From positions 4,056,521-4,120,520 of the forward strand of contig QVOM02000074.1 of the NCBI GenBank assembly GCA_003586115.2: a DNA stretch of 64,000 nucleotides, read 5' to 3'. The notes under the pieces were generated by a model. The model saw only the letters and a list, made by a program, of their open reading frames with translations, did no database searches and was not told the origin of the DNA. The position numbers were made by a program, and so were the translations under genes. Origin of the DNA: Salvator merianae (lineage: Eukaryota > Chordata > Lepidosauria > Squamata > Teiidae). How positions within the stretch are numbered: the first letter of the stretch is position 1; the number at the start of each line of letters is the position of its first letter. Below are positions 12,228 to 24,580 of the stretch, piece by piece.

Positions 12228-12742
12228 ATTCAGCCAGGATGTGCTGAACTTCAGTTTGTCAAAGCATGAATTGAATCGAGGCCTGGGACTGTAAGGTGTT
12301 TTACCTGGCAGTCTCAGCTCTCTAAAGCACCTTCCTATGACTCCTAAGGAATCCACATAGTGCAGGGAATGTACGCACATTCCAAAGCATGGTCCTAGAC
12401 ATGATAGCTTTCTCCACAGGTGAGGCTGCAGCATGTGTTGGCACACACGCACATGATAAAATCGCACATGTGCAGTTGTATGTTGAGGATCTCTGTGCAT
12501 TTGCAATGATGTCATGTGCAAGCACACCAATGCATGCTACAATCCTGCCCCAAGGGAGGACTATAATGACAGCAACCCTACTTATGGAAAGCAGATAAGT
12601 TCCCCACACTGTGCAGACGTCTCTAGAGTCACATAAAGGTGCCAAAGACAGCAGGGACTGTCAGGTAAAGCACCAGACAATCCCAGGCCTTTTATTCAAT
12701 TCATACTTGGACAAACCACAGTTCATCACTTCCCTAGATCAA
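12228..12742. mobile_element. long foldback element, about 500 bases
   Basis: The left arm (GAATTGAATCGAGGCCTGGG, then TTTTACCTGGCAGTC) pairs with the right arm (GACTGTCAGGTAAAGCACC, then CCCAGGCCTTTTATTCAATTC). Weaker pairing extends outward on both sides through AGTTTGTC/GACAAACC. The middle carries several CATGTG/CACATG motifs. No transposase frame or clear target duplication; class unknown. Confidence 0.55.
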
Positions 12743-12956
12743 ATTCATTAAAAAATGCTTGGAGAGGGATGTTTAATTTTCAAAACAAAAAGCAAGTTTC
12801 ATAGGTTAGGCAAGTTTATGTTCTGCGCAATCTACCCTGGTATAGCAGGAAGGAAAGAGGAAAAAAAAGTGAAGATAGAAGTCAGGAAATACTCTGAGAA
12901 GTTATTAGTCTACTAGCTGAACACAAAAAGGGCAGAGACAAGCAAGGAGAACTTTT

Positions 12957-13456
12957 GGCCTTTTTGCACTTGACAGTAGTGAGCATCTGGAACGCTCACT
13001 AGTCAAGTGCTTCCACATTTTGCAGAGGCCCTGGTGATTGGGAGCAGACTATAGCTGCTCCTGATTGCTACCTGCTGTGGAGCACAAAATTGTGCTTCAC
13101 AGCTGTACTTGGAGAACACTGGACTGCTCCCAGTACACTGCATTTGCACCTGCTTCCGGATGCAAATGCAGAGTGGTGCAGTGCAGCATGGCTGTGCCTC
13201 CGCCATTGCATGGTGCAACTGCGCCTGCGCCATCACAGAACATTGCCGGTCACCATGGCAGTGGCTGGAAGCTTCCTGGTCACTGTCATGGTGCAGGGCA
13301 CCAGCAGGACACCAGCATTTGCACTGCAAATGCTGGTATTCTCCTGTTGGTCTGTTCTACAGCCTCTCAGTGCAGACAGTCTCTGCACTGCAAGGTCTGT
13401 TCCACCATAGAACAAGATAATTATCCTGTTCTGTAGTGGAAAGTGTGGATGGGCCC
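12957..13456. mobile_element. candidate MITE rich in internal hairpins
   Basis: The ends are GGCCTTTTTGCACTT and, read inward from the right, GGGCCCATCCACACTTTCC, flanked by TTT and TTA. A hairpin GCACTTGACAGTAGTGAGC / GCTCACTAGTCAAGTGC lies near the left end. CCAGCATTTGC-ACT-GCAAATGCTGG is at 13312-13336 and a TTCCACCATAGAACA / TGTTCTGTAGTGGAA hairpin is at 13400-13441. Several overlapping open frames here are by-products of low stop density. Confidence 0.45.
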
Positions 13457-15139
13457 TTAGTCTGCATCTACTGTTCCATGCAATCAGTGGAACAAAAGGT
13501 ATATATAAGGTGATCTATTTTGTAAATCTTTTCTGACTAAGGTATCAAGGTCCTCCAACACTATTTTTAAAATAAATTAAGTATTCTCCATTGTTATTCC
13601 ACATCACCTGCCATTTGTAAAGTGTCTAAACTGTTCTCCTTTTTTAAAAAAAATGTTGAGCCAGCATTTTTACTTACCCAGGTATCAAGCTGCCAAAGCA
13701 AACACGAACAAGATTTTGCTACAAATAACCATTTTCTGTTTTCCTTTCGATGAAATACTGCTGTTTACTTAGTGCCTGTCTCTTCGTCAACTTTCCTGAC
13801 CCAGCCTCTGACCCACTGTAAACCAAATAAACTTGTGCTGGTAACAGGCTAATGAGTGTCACATCGTGTTTCGATTAAAATCGTGCTTGCAAAAATCTGG
13901 GAATCAGGGAACTGCATCATAAACTCACAGTAAGCTTCCACCAATGATAGCATAACTGGGAAATCCAGTGCATGCTAACTTGGAAAGAAGTTTCATTGGA
14001 ACCAGTGACATTTACTACTGAGCAAATGTATTTAGAAATGGGTATGGTTTTGGCAAGCAGAACCTCACTGTGGTTCTTCTTATGCAAATAATAAAATTAT
14101 CCTTTCTTTGTGTTTAGAGTTCACTATTATTGCTGGTGATAACTTAGGGAAAGAGATCCCCAGCTGTGCCACGAAGACAGACCTCTGCAAAACAGGAAAT
14201 CCAGTACTTATGGCTGTACAGCAATAGTCTGCACAACTGCTGACACCACCATTGCTATTTCCTGGGATCAGTGCTGATGAGGGCAGAAGCCTTCCAAGTG
14301 GCAGCTTCTGCAAGGAAAACTGGACAGCCAGGTGAACAGATGTATGAGCAACGCAGTTTCAAGGTACACCCATTCCCTCTAGCCATGCCATTTCCATGGG
14401 ATGTAACAGGATGCTTTTCACTGCCAGCAGGGACAGAAAACCCACTTTTTCCTCCCTAGTTTATCACACACACCCATTCCCATCTAGAGGTAGCCTGCTG
14501 TCAGGAAATCAAAAAGACTATGTTCTTCATAGCTGCTCTGAAAAACTCCATGCCAACTTGGCTGCAAAGCACCCTCTCCATTTCGAACCTGGAGACCACT
14601 TCCCAGCTCATTCCATAAACGTAAGCTTAGCCTGGAAGATTTCAGCGTGGCCTGTAGCCAGACCCATTGCCAAAGTATGAAACCTAGACAAAGGGAGACC
14701 GCCAAGTAGTAGGGTACATTTAAAGATATGATTCATCCCCCAGCTCCCATCCTTTCTGCTCCCGAATTTAAAATTGGGGGACAGACTGGAAATAAAAATA
14801 ATACTCTTTACCCCATCTCCAAGCCTGTAATTATGCACCCCTTCAACAGATGGGAAAGAAAAAATCTCAGGTCGTTTCACTGCTTGAGGCAAATTGGGCG
14901 GGGAACTCCTCTACTCAATCACAGGCTGGAATTGGCTGTTATGGCAGGGTGGCCAATAAGGCCCACAGGAACCCATCAGACAATCAGGGGCCTCAGCAGC
15001 AGCAACAGCAGCACCGCCACTGTGGGCTGGAGGAGAGAACAGAAGAGAGGCCACGGCTAGAGAAAGCTGCAGCCAGCAGCAGCAAGTGATGCCTTGTGGA
15101 TGCCTTGCTGGAAGCCAAACAAAGTTTCTTGTTCTGAAC
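13457..15139. other. no recognised feature
   Basis: Unique-looking DNA without a supported gene. A CAG-type run near 14994-15085 explains the Gln-rich open frame there. Confidence 0.45.
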
Positions 15140-15297
15140 CAGCGGCGGCCCGTGTCTTTAAGGGTGGGTGTTGCGCGAGTGCCATGGCCGTTCATGGGGC
15201 CTCCGGACCTGCTGTGTCACTACGGAAGCCCGGAGGCCCCGCAAACAGCCATGGCACTCGCGCAAACACCCGCCCTTAAAGGCACGGGCCGTCACTG
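15140..15297. mobile_element. palindromic hAT MITE, copy 1 (158 bases)
   Basis: It starts CAGCGGCGGCCCGTG and ends CGGGCCGTCACTG, with arms pairing across almost the whole length around a CCATGGC-containing stem. The flanks TTCTGAAC (15132-15139) and CTCTGAAC (15298-15305) give an 8-base duplication with one mismatch, as for hAT. Copies 36367-36511 and 57021-57210 share the GGCGGC...TTTAAG...GGTGT layout. Confidence 0.8.
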
Positions 15298-15305
15298 CTC
15301 TGAAC

Positions 15306-16369
15306 TCTAATTAAGCCTGTTGAAGTGAATAGGCTTCACTTCAGGTAAGCTTTGAGCCATATATTCGGATAAACTTGTTTGGAAGGGTTTTTTTTTTTTT
15401 TTGAGCCTAGAAACTGTGCACTCATTCTTTTTAAAAATAGCCATGGACTTGGCTAAAAGTTAATTTCTTCCTGACTAGGGATGAGGATGGGAAAGGCAAC
15501 AGTCAATTGCTTTTGTCAAAGAACAGGAGTTTTGTCCAAAGTCAATAATCATGGGAAAGATGCCTTTCACCTTATGGCTTTAACTGAGCCATCAGTTTGG
15601 TGAAATCATCCTAGGCACTTGAAATTCAGGCCAAAGGAGGCGGAGCTGGCTAAAGGTTTGCACTCTTCCCAAACAGAACCCAGTGGAACTGCCTGTACCT
15701 TCACTCTCAATCTTCTTAGGGGACTCCTGAGTGAATAGAACCTCTGTAGACCTGAGGACAGGAGAATACAGTCTCTAAACTGGCTTTAGACATTTTCTAC
15801 ATCTGCAAGGCCTATGAGTTCCATTCAAGGAGGGACAGCACAGGGCCTGTTTGCAGGACAACAAGCAAAAATTCTGGAGGGGCTTCTCTCCAGAATATTA
15901 CCTGTTGGCACTTCATTTGGCCAGTGTCTGGAGCCAGCATTTGTTGTGTCAGTCTGTTACTCACATAAAGGAAGCATTTTAAGAATACGCCTTTATGTCT
16001 CCCTTCCCTAGACAGAATCACTGGCTTGCCTAGATTGGCTACATGACAGCAGCAGGCTCCCCAGGGCAAGGCACAAGCCTCGCCTCTACCCAATTTGAGA
16101 TCTTAAAAAATCATTTGTTAAAAGCAAGTTATCAATGCCATATTTTTTTTAAAAAAAATCTTCATGTCTTGCTCTTTATGTTCCATTGTGTATCCTGAAT
16201 ACTAAATATTTGCATGAAGACAGTCCTAAGACTGTCCTCTGAAGCCCCACTTTTCTATCCTCTCTCCTTAAATTCTCAAAAATTATGCTTCCACTCTTTC
16301 TTGAATTCAGCCAACGCTAACCCACCAAATTGTCTTTTTCTGCTCATTTCTATCCTTTCCGAAATGAGA
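15306..16369. other. no recognised feature
   Basis: Unique-looking DNA with a T run near 15390-15403. No supported gene. Confidence 0.45.
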
Positions 16370-17000
16370 CAAGATCTGCATGATGCCTTTATGGCACAGT
16401 GAACACACCCTAGGGGCAGGATCTGCACAGCCCATTTAGTGCTCAGGAACTTCCCCCTGACGTGCCGGCGTGGGTGCTTGTATGGTGTTTAAATGGCAGA
16501 GCGGGAGAAAGAACTCTTTCGCCAGCCCTGAGGCTCCCATGCTGCTGCCTTCTGAGAGGACTTGCTGGCCTCCTCACAGTCATCTTGTCAGCAGGAAATG
16601 GCCCACGGGGCATTCTTTGTGTTCAGTGACCCTCTACCATCAAAATCAACTGCAACTTTGTTGGCAGAGGGGGAGGCAGCTCCCCTGCCCCACCCACCAA
16701 AGCCAGGGATTTCCTGGTTCCAATCTTGATGGGGGGGGAGGCTGGCCCTGCCCATCAAGATCTCTGCTGAGGATTCCCTAGCAGCACTCTTGACAGGGGA
16801 AAGACAGCCCCCCCCCCCCGCCATCCAGATTGCTACTGGGCAATCCTTTGTGACTACATGAATGGACAGGGCAGCATGCTGCCCCATTAAGACCAGCACT
16901 ATGAGTGTCACATTATTCTTAATGCCTAACGAGATGCTTGTTGCCTTCTGCCCCTGTCGTGTGGATATAAACTCTCCTGCACCAGAATTGTTGACGATAT
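16370..17000. repeat. uncharacterised repeat related to 6710-7535
   Basis: It shares CAGGAAATGGCCCAC and TTCTTTGTGTTCA and the order of blocks with the earlier region. A C run lies at 16808-16820. No coding signal accepted. Confidence 0.35.
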
Positions 17001-17347
17001 GGACATTTATTGCTTCCACACTTGATGCAAATTCTCCATATAATCATTAGCCTTATGCATGCCAGAGTGAGCTTCCACCTCACTGCTTTAGTAATAGCAG
17101 CTATTGGTTTTGTACATCTTATGCTTAACTGTCTGAATTCTTTCTACTCTTCTCTGTACAAAATACCTCTCCCTATTCCCCAGTTGTACATAAATGTCCA
17201 GATACTCCCAGTTCACTGCAGGACAGAATTAATAAATTCTCTTTACTTCAAAGATCCATTTTTGGTATTTCACTCATCCTTTTCTTAGGCCAGTTCAGAG
17301 GTAGCCCTAGCAGGAGCATAGAGAATTGATGGGGAAAAATGGCAAGT
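17001..17347. other. no recognised feature
   Basis: AT-rich unique-looking DNA. Confidence 0.45.
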
Positions 17348-17406
17348 GAGAGAGAGAAAGAAAGAAGGAAGGAAGGAAGGAAGGAAGGAAGGAAGGAAGG
17401 AAGGAG

Positions 17407-17452
<46 letters not shown>

Positions 17453-17507
17453 GAAGGAAGGAAGGAAGGAAGGAAGGAGAGAGAGAAAGAAAGAAAGAAA
17501 GAAAGAA
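17348..17507. repeat. GAAA/GGAA microsatellite, about 160 bases
   Basis: An almost uninterrupted purine tract alternates blocks of GAAA and GGAA with short GA runs. The Arg/Lys/Glu-rich frame on the plus strand and the Ser/Phe/Leu-rich frame on the minus strand are artefacts of this repeat. Confidence 0.95.
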
Positions 17508-18800
17508 TTGCATTATCTAATTGTTCTAACCAGAGCCAAAAAATCCACAACAAACTGCACTAGTGATCTTTATTTCAGGTAGAGACTCATGATGAGGGTT
17601 CTGTCATTTCCCTGAATCAGATATGCACAATACCTTGCCAAGTTAGCACATCAACCACATATTTGGCCTGCCTGGTACTTTATACCTACTCCGCTATTTT
17701 GCAATCTTAGAGAAGCAATATAAGCAAACTTTATTGAACTCCTAGTTCTCCACAATATCTAGCTGATGATTTTCTGTTTGGCTTGCAGAATGCTGAGTAA
17801 CAAATTGCGCAGAAGTTCTCTGGAACAAAGGAGATTTGACTTTTCCACCAGCTGGAAACAATTGTGAATCTAATGACCACGTCAAGCTTAATTTAGCACT
17901 GAGAAGACAGGTAAAGGACTTTGCTGCTAAAATACTGTATGGCCAACTCCAAATGCCTGCCGAATATTGTGCTAAACGGATGATATTCCTGAGAAAAACC
18001 CCTCCGGAATTATCAGCTGTTGGCTAGACAGCACAGTGGCCTGCACAGTCTGTGCAAGTTTTAGTGGTGTGCACATCCGGGTATCTCACTGGCATGAAAT
18101 ACCCAGAAGTGCGCAATCGTGACCACCGTGCATGTGCGGCTGTCTTTCCAGCCCCCACATGTGTGCAGTGGCCACAGCAAAGATGGTTGCTCCATTCAGA
18201 AGCTGTTTGTTTTAGGGAGAATATAGCATAGCTATGGTTACCACTATAGAACAAGACGGTCATCGTGAGGTTTAAAACTCCAAAATACTGCTTGGCTTTG
18301 AAGCAGCAGCTTTGAAACAGTTTATAGAGCAACATTCTATATCACCCTCTCTCTTATTGGTGGTAACATCCTCACATTAATGCCTCTAATTCAAACTAAA
18401 AGGCAGAAAATGCACTTCCAAAGTATATTCTCTGGCCTTTAATGTGGATGAGAAGTGGAAAGAGAACATTATCATCCGCATGTTACCACCTTTAAGGCAC
18501 TTTGAGCTCTGTTTTTTAATGAGTGCAGCTCTCTCTCTCTCTTTCTCATTAGATACAGACAGACAGACAGACAGACAAACAAAGGTATGTATAGCTAAAT
18601 GCAAAAGTGGTCAATTGCATCATCAACAATTCCTGCATATAGTGTTGTTTTTATTATTTAATTTACTTGAAAAAAGAACAGAAATGTGGGCACACTGCAT
18701 AGAACCATTCCGAAGAGCTGAAAATCAGGGCCCTACCACCTGTTTGGCATTAGGCCAGGCTAATCTGCCAGTTCAGTGAAGGAAGTGAAAGAGATTAAAA
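17508..18800. other. mostly unrecognised, with two short microsatellites
   Basis: A CT run lies at about 18527-18545 and a CAGA run at 18555-18583. Near 18241 ACCACTATAGAACAAGA resembles the right-end hairpin of the element at 12957-13456, so a decayed relative may be present. No gene supported. Confidence 0.45.
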
Positions 18801-18819
18801 TCAGTAGCATTAATTAGTA

Positions 18820-20470
18820 TCTTTTTTATTTTTTAGTGCATTTTGCTCTAATAATTTTTTTCCATTTTGTCCAGCATATATAAATAACTTTTCACAACTC
18901 CTAACCACTTCTTTCTTCCTTGTTTGCCCCATATAATTCATCCTACACTCAAGAAAATCAAATTTCAGTTGTTCCCCAACATAATAATACCACTCTTCCA
19001 ATGTGCACAAATCCACATCCTCCCACTCATAAACTATTATTGACTGGGTTGCCATCATTAATTGTTTGAAAATATATTTATTTTGTTCCATCATCGCATA
19101 AAGTCTTATAATCCTCCACATACCCATCTCCTTTGTTATCGCCATATCCCTTCCCATAATTTATTTCTGTTTCAAATGCCTTCCAAAAGTCATGTACTCT
19201 TCTGCACCCCCACTATAGATGCATACATATACTTCTGTCATCACATCCATGCCAACATTTAGAACTCATCCTGATCTTCATGTTTGTCAATTGCGCTGGT
19301 GTTAGATACCATTTATGTAAAGTTTTCAAACCTAATTCTTTGATTCTATGACATTTAATTTCTTTAATAATTCCTTCTATGTCCAGTTTTATTACATCCA
19401 TTTTATCTTTCCACTTCATTAAAAGATTCTTAATGACATTCATCTTATCCAATATATTTTACCACTTGTTTCTTTGATCCCTCCTAATTTCCAATTTATT
19501 ATCTGTTCAAATGGTTTCTTGACTGATTCTACAATCTCCCTTTTTGCCAGAAAACTCATAACTCCTCTTATTTGAAGCCAGTTTGTCTCCCCTACAATTT
19601 CTTCTAATCTTTCCCTAGTTAACCTCTCTCCATTTTCAAAAAAAAAATCAGCAAGAACTCTATATCCTTTCTCTTGAAGATCACTTACTTTGTCCTCTGC
19701 CAATACCTTAATTTTAAATATTGGAATAATCTTTGAATATTCATTGATGAACTCTTTTTTTGTCTCTTCTTCCACATTTCCAAACTTATCTTACCAGGAC
19801 ATAGAAACTTTCTTCATTTTTTTTTTTAATCAATCTTGTCAAATATTTAAAACACTCCCTGTACTTTATGCATACCTCTTTTAATCCTTACCCAATTTTC
19901 CTGTCCATTATACTCCACATCCAACAACTTATTAATATTATATGCCTCCTGGTAACCTTATAAACTTGGGATAGCCCAACCTCCTTTATCCTGTGGGACA
20001 TGCAAGATACGTTGCCCGATTCTGGGATGTCTGTTTCCAAAACACTACTCCTTTATTTTTTTTCCCCATCTTTGTAATGTTCCTCTTGGAACTGACGCTG
20101 GTAATACTTGGAGTAAGTATAATATTTTTCGTATCATTAAAATCTTGATTGCCCTAATTCTTGTTAGTATCCCCAGGTTATGCTTTTTCCAGACACTTAT
20201 TTTCCAGACCTGACATACTCCGAATTTTGATAAATTTGTTGTGATAAACACTCCTAAATGTTTCATTTTCTTTAATCCCATTTTTAATCCTGTTTCCTGT
20301 TTAATTCCTTTCTTTACCTTTGTTGGTGTATTTAAAAACATCTCTGATTTTTGTAAATTAACTAACACTGATCTGCATCCAAACTCATAAATTATCTTCT
20401 TTATCATTTTCAATGGTTGCACTGACACAATCGGAGTGTCATCTGCAAACATATTCAATTTCACTTATTT
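18820..20470 (-). mobile_element. L1 LINE ORF2 fragment
   Basis: The minus strand begins within the reverse transcriptase active-site region (MFADDTPIVSVQP, the FADD motif), passes through the thumb and linker, and reaches the C-terminal zinc-knuckle region (SSKCWHGCDDRSICMHLYW). Frames are broken by several shifts and stops, so it is inactive. It is 5'-truncated at the catalytic motif and abuts a gag fragment. Confidence 0.85.
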
Positions 20471-20474
20471 TTTT

Positions 20475-21130
20475 CTATTATATAACTGGCTGCCTGAACT
20501 TATTTGCATATTCTGTCACCATTCTGTCCCCTTGTTTCAGTCATTGTATCTTCCTTAGCACCTCAGTGTGCCAGAATGAGTCCTCAAATCTGTCCTGTAG
20601 GCTCAGTATAAACGCTTCTAGTAAGGCCCTCTTGGGGGCTTGCATACTACGTTGATCTACAAGCCATTCTGCCACGTCTCCCTCCAAATGATTGGAAACA
20701 TCTCTCACCTTTGATTCTTCAGCAGGGAAGCTCCTTTTGTACTCATCCATGTAACCAGCCACTTGAGTGATGAAGCAGAGAAACTGGTTTGGGATACCAT
20801 CAAACATAGCTTTGAGGCTCCAGTTGAGGGGTGCTGTGGCCCCATGGGTGCCAGCTGCCACAGACTTCCTAGCGGTGGAAGGCCTTCCTGTTGCCCTAGA
20901 TTCCCTGCAGGCCCAGCACAGCTCCTCCGTCTTCCTGAGCCACTGCAGCCCGTCTGTTGTCAGGCCTCATCTCCCAGGCTAGCTGCTGTTTTAGAAACAC
21001 TATCGCATCTTTTGCACCTTTCATATCATCCTGGGGCATTTTGTAATCATCCAGGGCTGCAGCTTCACCACTCTTATAGCCCCCTGGAGGCCAGGGCTGC
21101 CACCAAATCAAGCCCTCATGCAGACTAGCT
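20475..21130 (-). pseudogene. Ty3/gypsy-type retrotransposon gag fragment
   Basis: The clearest frame (20541-20861) contains FDGIPNQFLCFITQVAGYM, an FPAEESKVRDVSNHLEGDVAEW segment, and a WHTEVLRKI end, followed in frame by a REYA-like TEYANKFRQ. These match the gag/capsid domain of Ty3/gypsy (Sushi-type) elements. The upstream piece (20896-21111) is in another frame and looks like the N-terminal coiled coil, so a frameshift separates them. No pol, LTR or zinc knuckle was seen next to it. Confidence 0.65.
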
Positions 21131-21505
21131 CTGCAGCTGATCCAGTGATCACCCTGTGATGTTCATCATGGCCAGTCTCCTAGACACAACATCATCGGAG
21201 AGGAGAGAATGGTGGTGAACTTGCTCTTGGTGTCACCAGTCAGATACTCCTTTGTCCCAGTGTCACATTCCTCCACCAAAACAGTCTCTTCCTGGCCTTT
21301 TCCACTGTCATAATTAGCCCCTGAAATCATGATGGTCCCAGAGCTAAAAAGGTGGCTTTTTGCAACCTATGATTTCCTGCCTACTCCAGGACAGAAATAA
21401 AGAAATCCTTCATTTTGAACAGATATTCTTTATTCAGATGGACATGATGAAGTTAGGCTTGCAATTGCAAAAAGCAAAATTTCCCCAGCACACAGCACAG
21501 ATATA
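21131..21505. other. unassigned flank of the gag fragment
   Basis: May be the 5' part of the same retroelement, but no LTR or primer-binding site could be shown. It contains AATAAA at about 21399. Confidence 0.3.
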
Positions 21506-22096
21506 GGGCCTGTTCGCACTACCCCCGTAGTCCGTTTGCTGGAGCGGAGGTTTCGCACTGCGGCGGGCGCGCGCCTCCCCTGATCTGAACCACGCCTCTC
21601 TCGATCGGAACCCGATGCTGGGTAAAGCAAGACAAGTAATTACCTGTCTTCATTCTGACTTGCGTGATCGAGTGAAGATCAGGGAAGGTCCTTTTGCACT
21701 CCCTTCCTGGTTTGAAATGGCGGTGGGGAGGGGCTGGCGCGGCTGCGCAGGCGTGGTCCGCTGCTTCGTAACCCGGTCTGCTGCTCCGTAACTGGGTTTG
21801 CCCTTTGGGCTTCACAGCCTGGCTGCCATTGCGAAGCCAGCTCTGAAAGGAGCCCCTCTAGCTGCGAAGCAGTACTCTGTGGTTCGGATTGCTAGACCTA
21901 TCTAGGCATCTGTGCCTCTATGGTTCGTGACCTCATTTCCTGACTAGGGGATTCCCATCTGCACTGCTCCCTCTGCTGATCAGCTTGAAGTCCGTTTCTC
22001 TGGCTGTCAGTGCGTACGGCACTCAGCAGACTCCAACTTCTCCAGTCTGAAGCCTACTAATGAGACCATTCTACAGAGGTAAGTGCGAACAGGCCC
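21506..22096 (+). mobile_element. Harbinger MITE, GGGCCTGTTCGCACT family, copy 1
   Basis: Both ends read inward as GGGCCTGTTCGCACT, with ATA duplicated on either side (21503-21505, 22097-22099). The interior is GC- and CpG-rich near the left end. Related copies are at 23964-24544 (same orientation) and 62257-62794 (inverted). No transposase frame. Confidence 0.8.
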
Positions 22097-22099
22097 ATA

Positions 22100-23511
22100 C
22101 TCAGCACCTGCTTCCCCCTTCCTTCCACCTTTGCCTAAACATTCCCAGGTATCCCTTTTATGGTTCCCAGGCCAGCTGCAGCTATCCATCATACAGTATG
22201 TTACAACCACTATGGCAAACTTTCATGGCTCTATCTATTGAAAACATGGCAAAACACATTAGGAATGTGGCAGAAACTAACAGGAGCTCAGAAAAACATT
22301 TTCAAGAACATACGTTTATCATTAGATAACCATAACCATCCTTAGACCCCTTCTAGGCAAGTACTTGAAGTTGAAATCTACTCAAATTTGAATGCCTTTG
22401 GCCACACATGCATTCCTGCCAAGAAGGATTCAATTCCTCCTGGGACACTCCAAGTCTTTTTAAGCTCAAGACTGGTTTTTAATGTAGTCCACCCATATTA
22501 CAGCTCCAATCGATCTCAATCCTCACTTTAAGCTGGTTTCTCCTTGGGTAGAACCAGGGTTGTTTTCGTTTTTCAAGTCAACCAATCTAAGGTTGAGATC
22601 TCCAAACAATAGGAGGATCAAACATAGCTGCTGTGATGTGAAATTGCCTGCCCTGTGCACAGCAGATCAAACGAGCAGCCTCAGAGCAAGAGCACACATG
22701 CTCCCATCTAGAATCTGCCTTCCTCTTGGACTTTGTATATTTAAATATTTGTTTCATTTCCTTCTTAAAGGAGAAAATAATGTGATCCATTGGCCCATAA
22801 CAAAATAATTTATTTTTCTGCTTATATTGTATATTATGTGATTCATCTTGCATTCATTGTGTACTTTTCCAGATATAGTTAAAAAGTGAAGTGACATATC
22901 ATGGTTTTGAAAATATTGAAGACCTTGTGAGCAATACTAATACAGTACTATAAGCATAATTAAACTTTTCATAAGATTAGGGACATGGCAATAGTGGAAT
23001 CAACCCCTGGCAAAGAAAGCAAGATGAGCTTCCAGACCAGTGAGGAAATGCCAGGCTACAGAAAATGTGATATGCAAGGACATGTTGGAAGTACGCATGG
23101 GGGAGATGGAGAGCCAGAGAAATAACTAATTTGGACATGTAAAAAAAGTTTTAAAAATTTCATTCTAGCACTTATGATTCCTACTGTAGTTCAATTCTCT
23201 TTGCTTTTGTCATAGGTATGTCAGTGACAGTGACAACTGAACATCCCTGAATATCATCTGATGAATCAATTTTTCAGCATCCACATGGTCACTTGGGCAT
23301 TTTTCTTCTAGCTCATGTTCTTCAAGATGGACACCAACTTCATCTTTCACTGCTTGAGAAAGGAAAAGACAGTAATGCAGTCCCCTTCCCTCCTAAGCAA
23401 CATGTGTGTCCATGTTTTCTGTACCAACATGAGTAAGTGCCATTAAAATATAGGTGACAGTTACACTTACCTTTTACCCAAAGGGAAGCTTTATTTATGA
23501 AGTGTGCTGCA
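22100..23511. other. no recognised feature
   Basis: AT-rich unique-looking DNA. No supported gene. Confidence 0.45.
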
Positions 23512-23525
23512 AATTAAGAACATAC

Positions 23526-23729
23526 GGCTGTGTTCAGACATAACAAAAGGTATGACTTGGAGGCACCTCATAGAGGCAGTGTGTAGCACTCGTGTTCCCA
23601 AGCCTTCTCTAATCCACCCTTTCTAGCATAGAAGGTTCATGAGAAAGACTGATGTGTGAACAATCCCACCTCGAAGCCATCTCTGAGCCGCCTCAGAGAT
23701 GCATTATTTTGTTGTGTCTGATCACAGCC
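23526..23729. mobile_element. MITE, GGCTGTGTTCAGACA termini (204 bases)
   Basis: GGCTGTGTTCAGACATAAC at the left pairs with the right end read inward, GGCTGTGATCAGACACAAC. Flanks TAC and TAA fit a 3-base TAA-type duplication with one change, inserted in the CR1 tail. The uninterrupted tail reads TAAGAACATAAGAAG at 63862. Shares termini with 5356-6174. Confidence 0.75.
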
Positions 23730-23963
23730 TAAGAAGATCCTTGCTGGATCAGGCCACAGCCCATCTAGTCCAGCATCCTGTCTCATATCCTGGACCACCA
23801 ATTATGTCTGGACATTCTCAAAAAGAAGACAAAGGCAAAATATTCACTTGCTCTCGATTCCCTGCAAATGGCCTTTAGAGGCATCCTGCCTGTCTCTCCA
23901 ACTTACGCATCAATTCTAGTAGCCATTGATACACCAGTCCTCCATGAATTTGTTTAACACTTT

Positions 23964-24544
23964 GGGCCTGTTCGCACTTCCAAAGCAGAATGTCCTTGGC
24001 TGCTCACTAGAATGGAGGATTTGCATTCGCGTGTGCACACATCATTCCCGATTCTCACCAAGGCTCACCTGATACATACCTGAAGCTGGGGAAGGCTAGA
24101 CAAGTAATTTGCTGTCTTGATTCCGACCTGGGGGATCAAGCACAGATCGGGGAAGTTACTTTCACACTGCTTCCTGGCTCGAAATGACGGCGCGGAGGGG
24201 CTGGCGTGGCCATGCAGGTGTGGTCTGCTGCTTCACAACCCGATTTGCCCTTTGGGCTTCGCACCCTGGCTGCCGTTTCAAAGAGAGCTCTGAAAGGAGC
24301 TCCTCTAACTTCGAAGCAGTAGCTCTATGGTTTGGATTACTAGCTCTATCTTCGCATCCATGCCTCTATGATTCGTTACCTCACTTCCTGCCTAGCAGAT
24401 TCCCATCTGCACTGCTCCCTCTGCTGGTCAGCTTGGAGTCGTTTCCCTGGCTGGCAAGTGCATATAGCACTCAACAGACTCCATCTCCACCAGCCTGAAG
24501 CCTGCTAATTAGAACATTCTCCTCTGGTAAGTGCAAAAACACCC
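23964..24544 (+). mobile_element. Harbinger MITE, GGGCCTGTTCGCACT family, copy 2
   Basis: Left end GGGCCTGTTCGCACTTCC; right end more decayed (GGTAAGTGCAAAAACACCC). Flanks TTT and TTA. The body is collinear with 21506-22096. Inserted in CR1. Confidence 0.75.
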
Positions 24545-24580
24545 TTAGTTAAAGCTATCCAGGTTGGTTCTTGTCACCAT

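Noticed and set aside
17248..17582. Lys/Arg/Glu-rich and Ser/Phe/Leu-rich frames of about 70-100 codons
   Set aside because: Translation of the GAAA/GGAA microsatellite.
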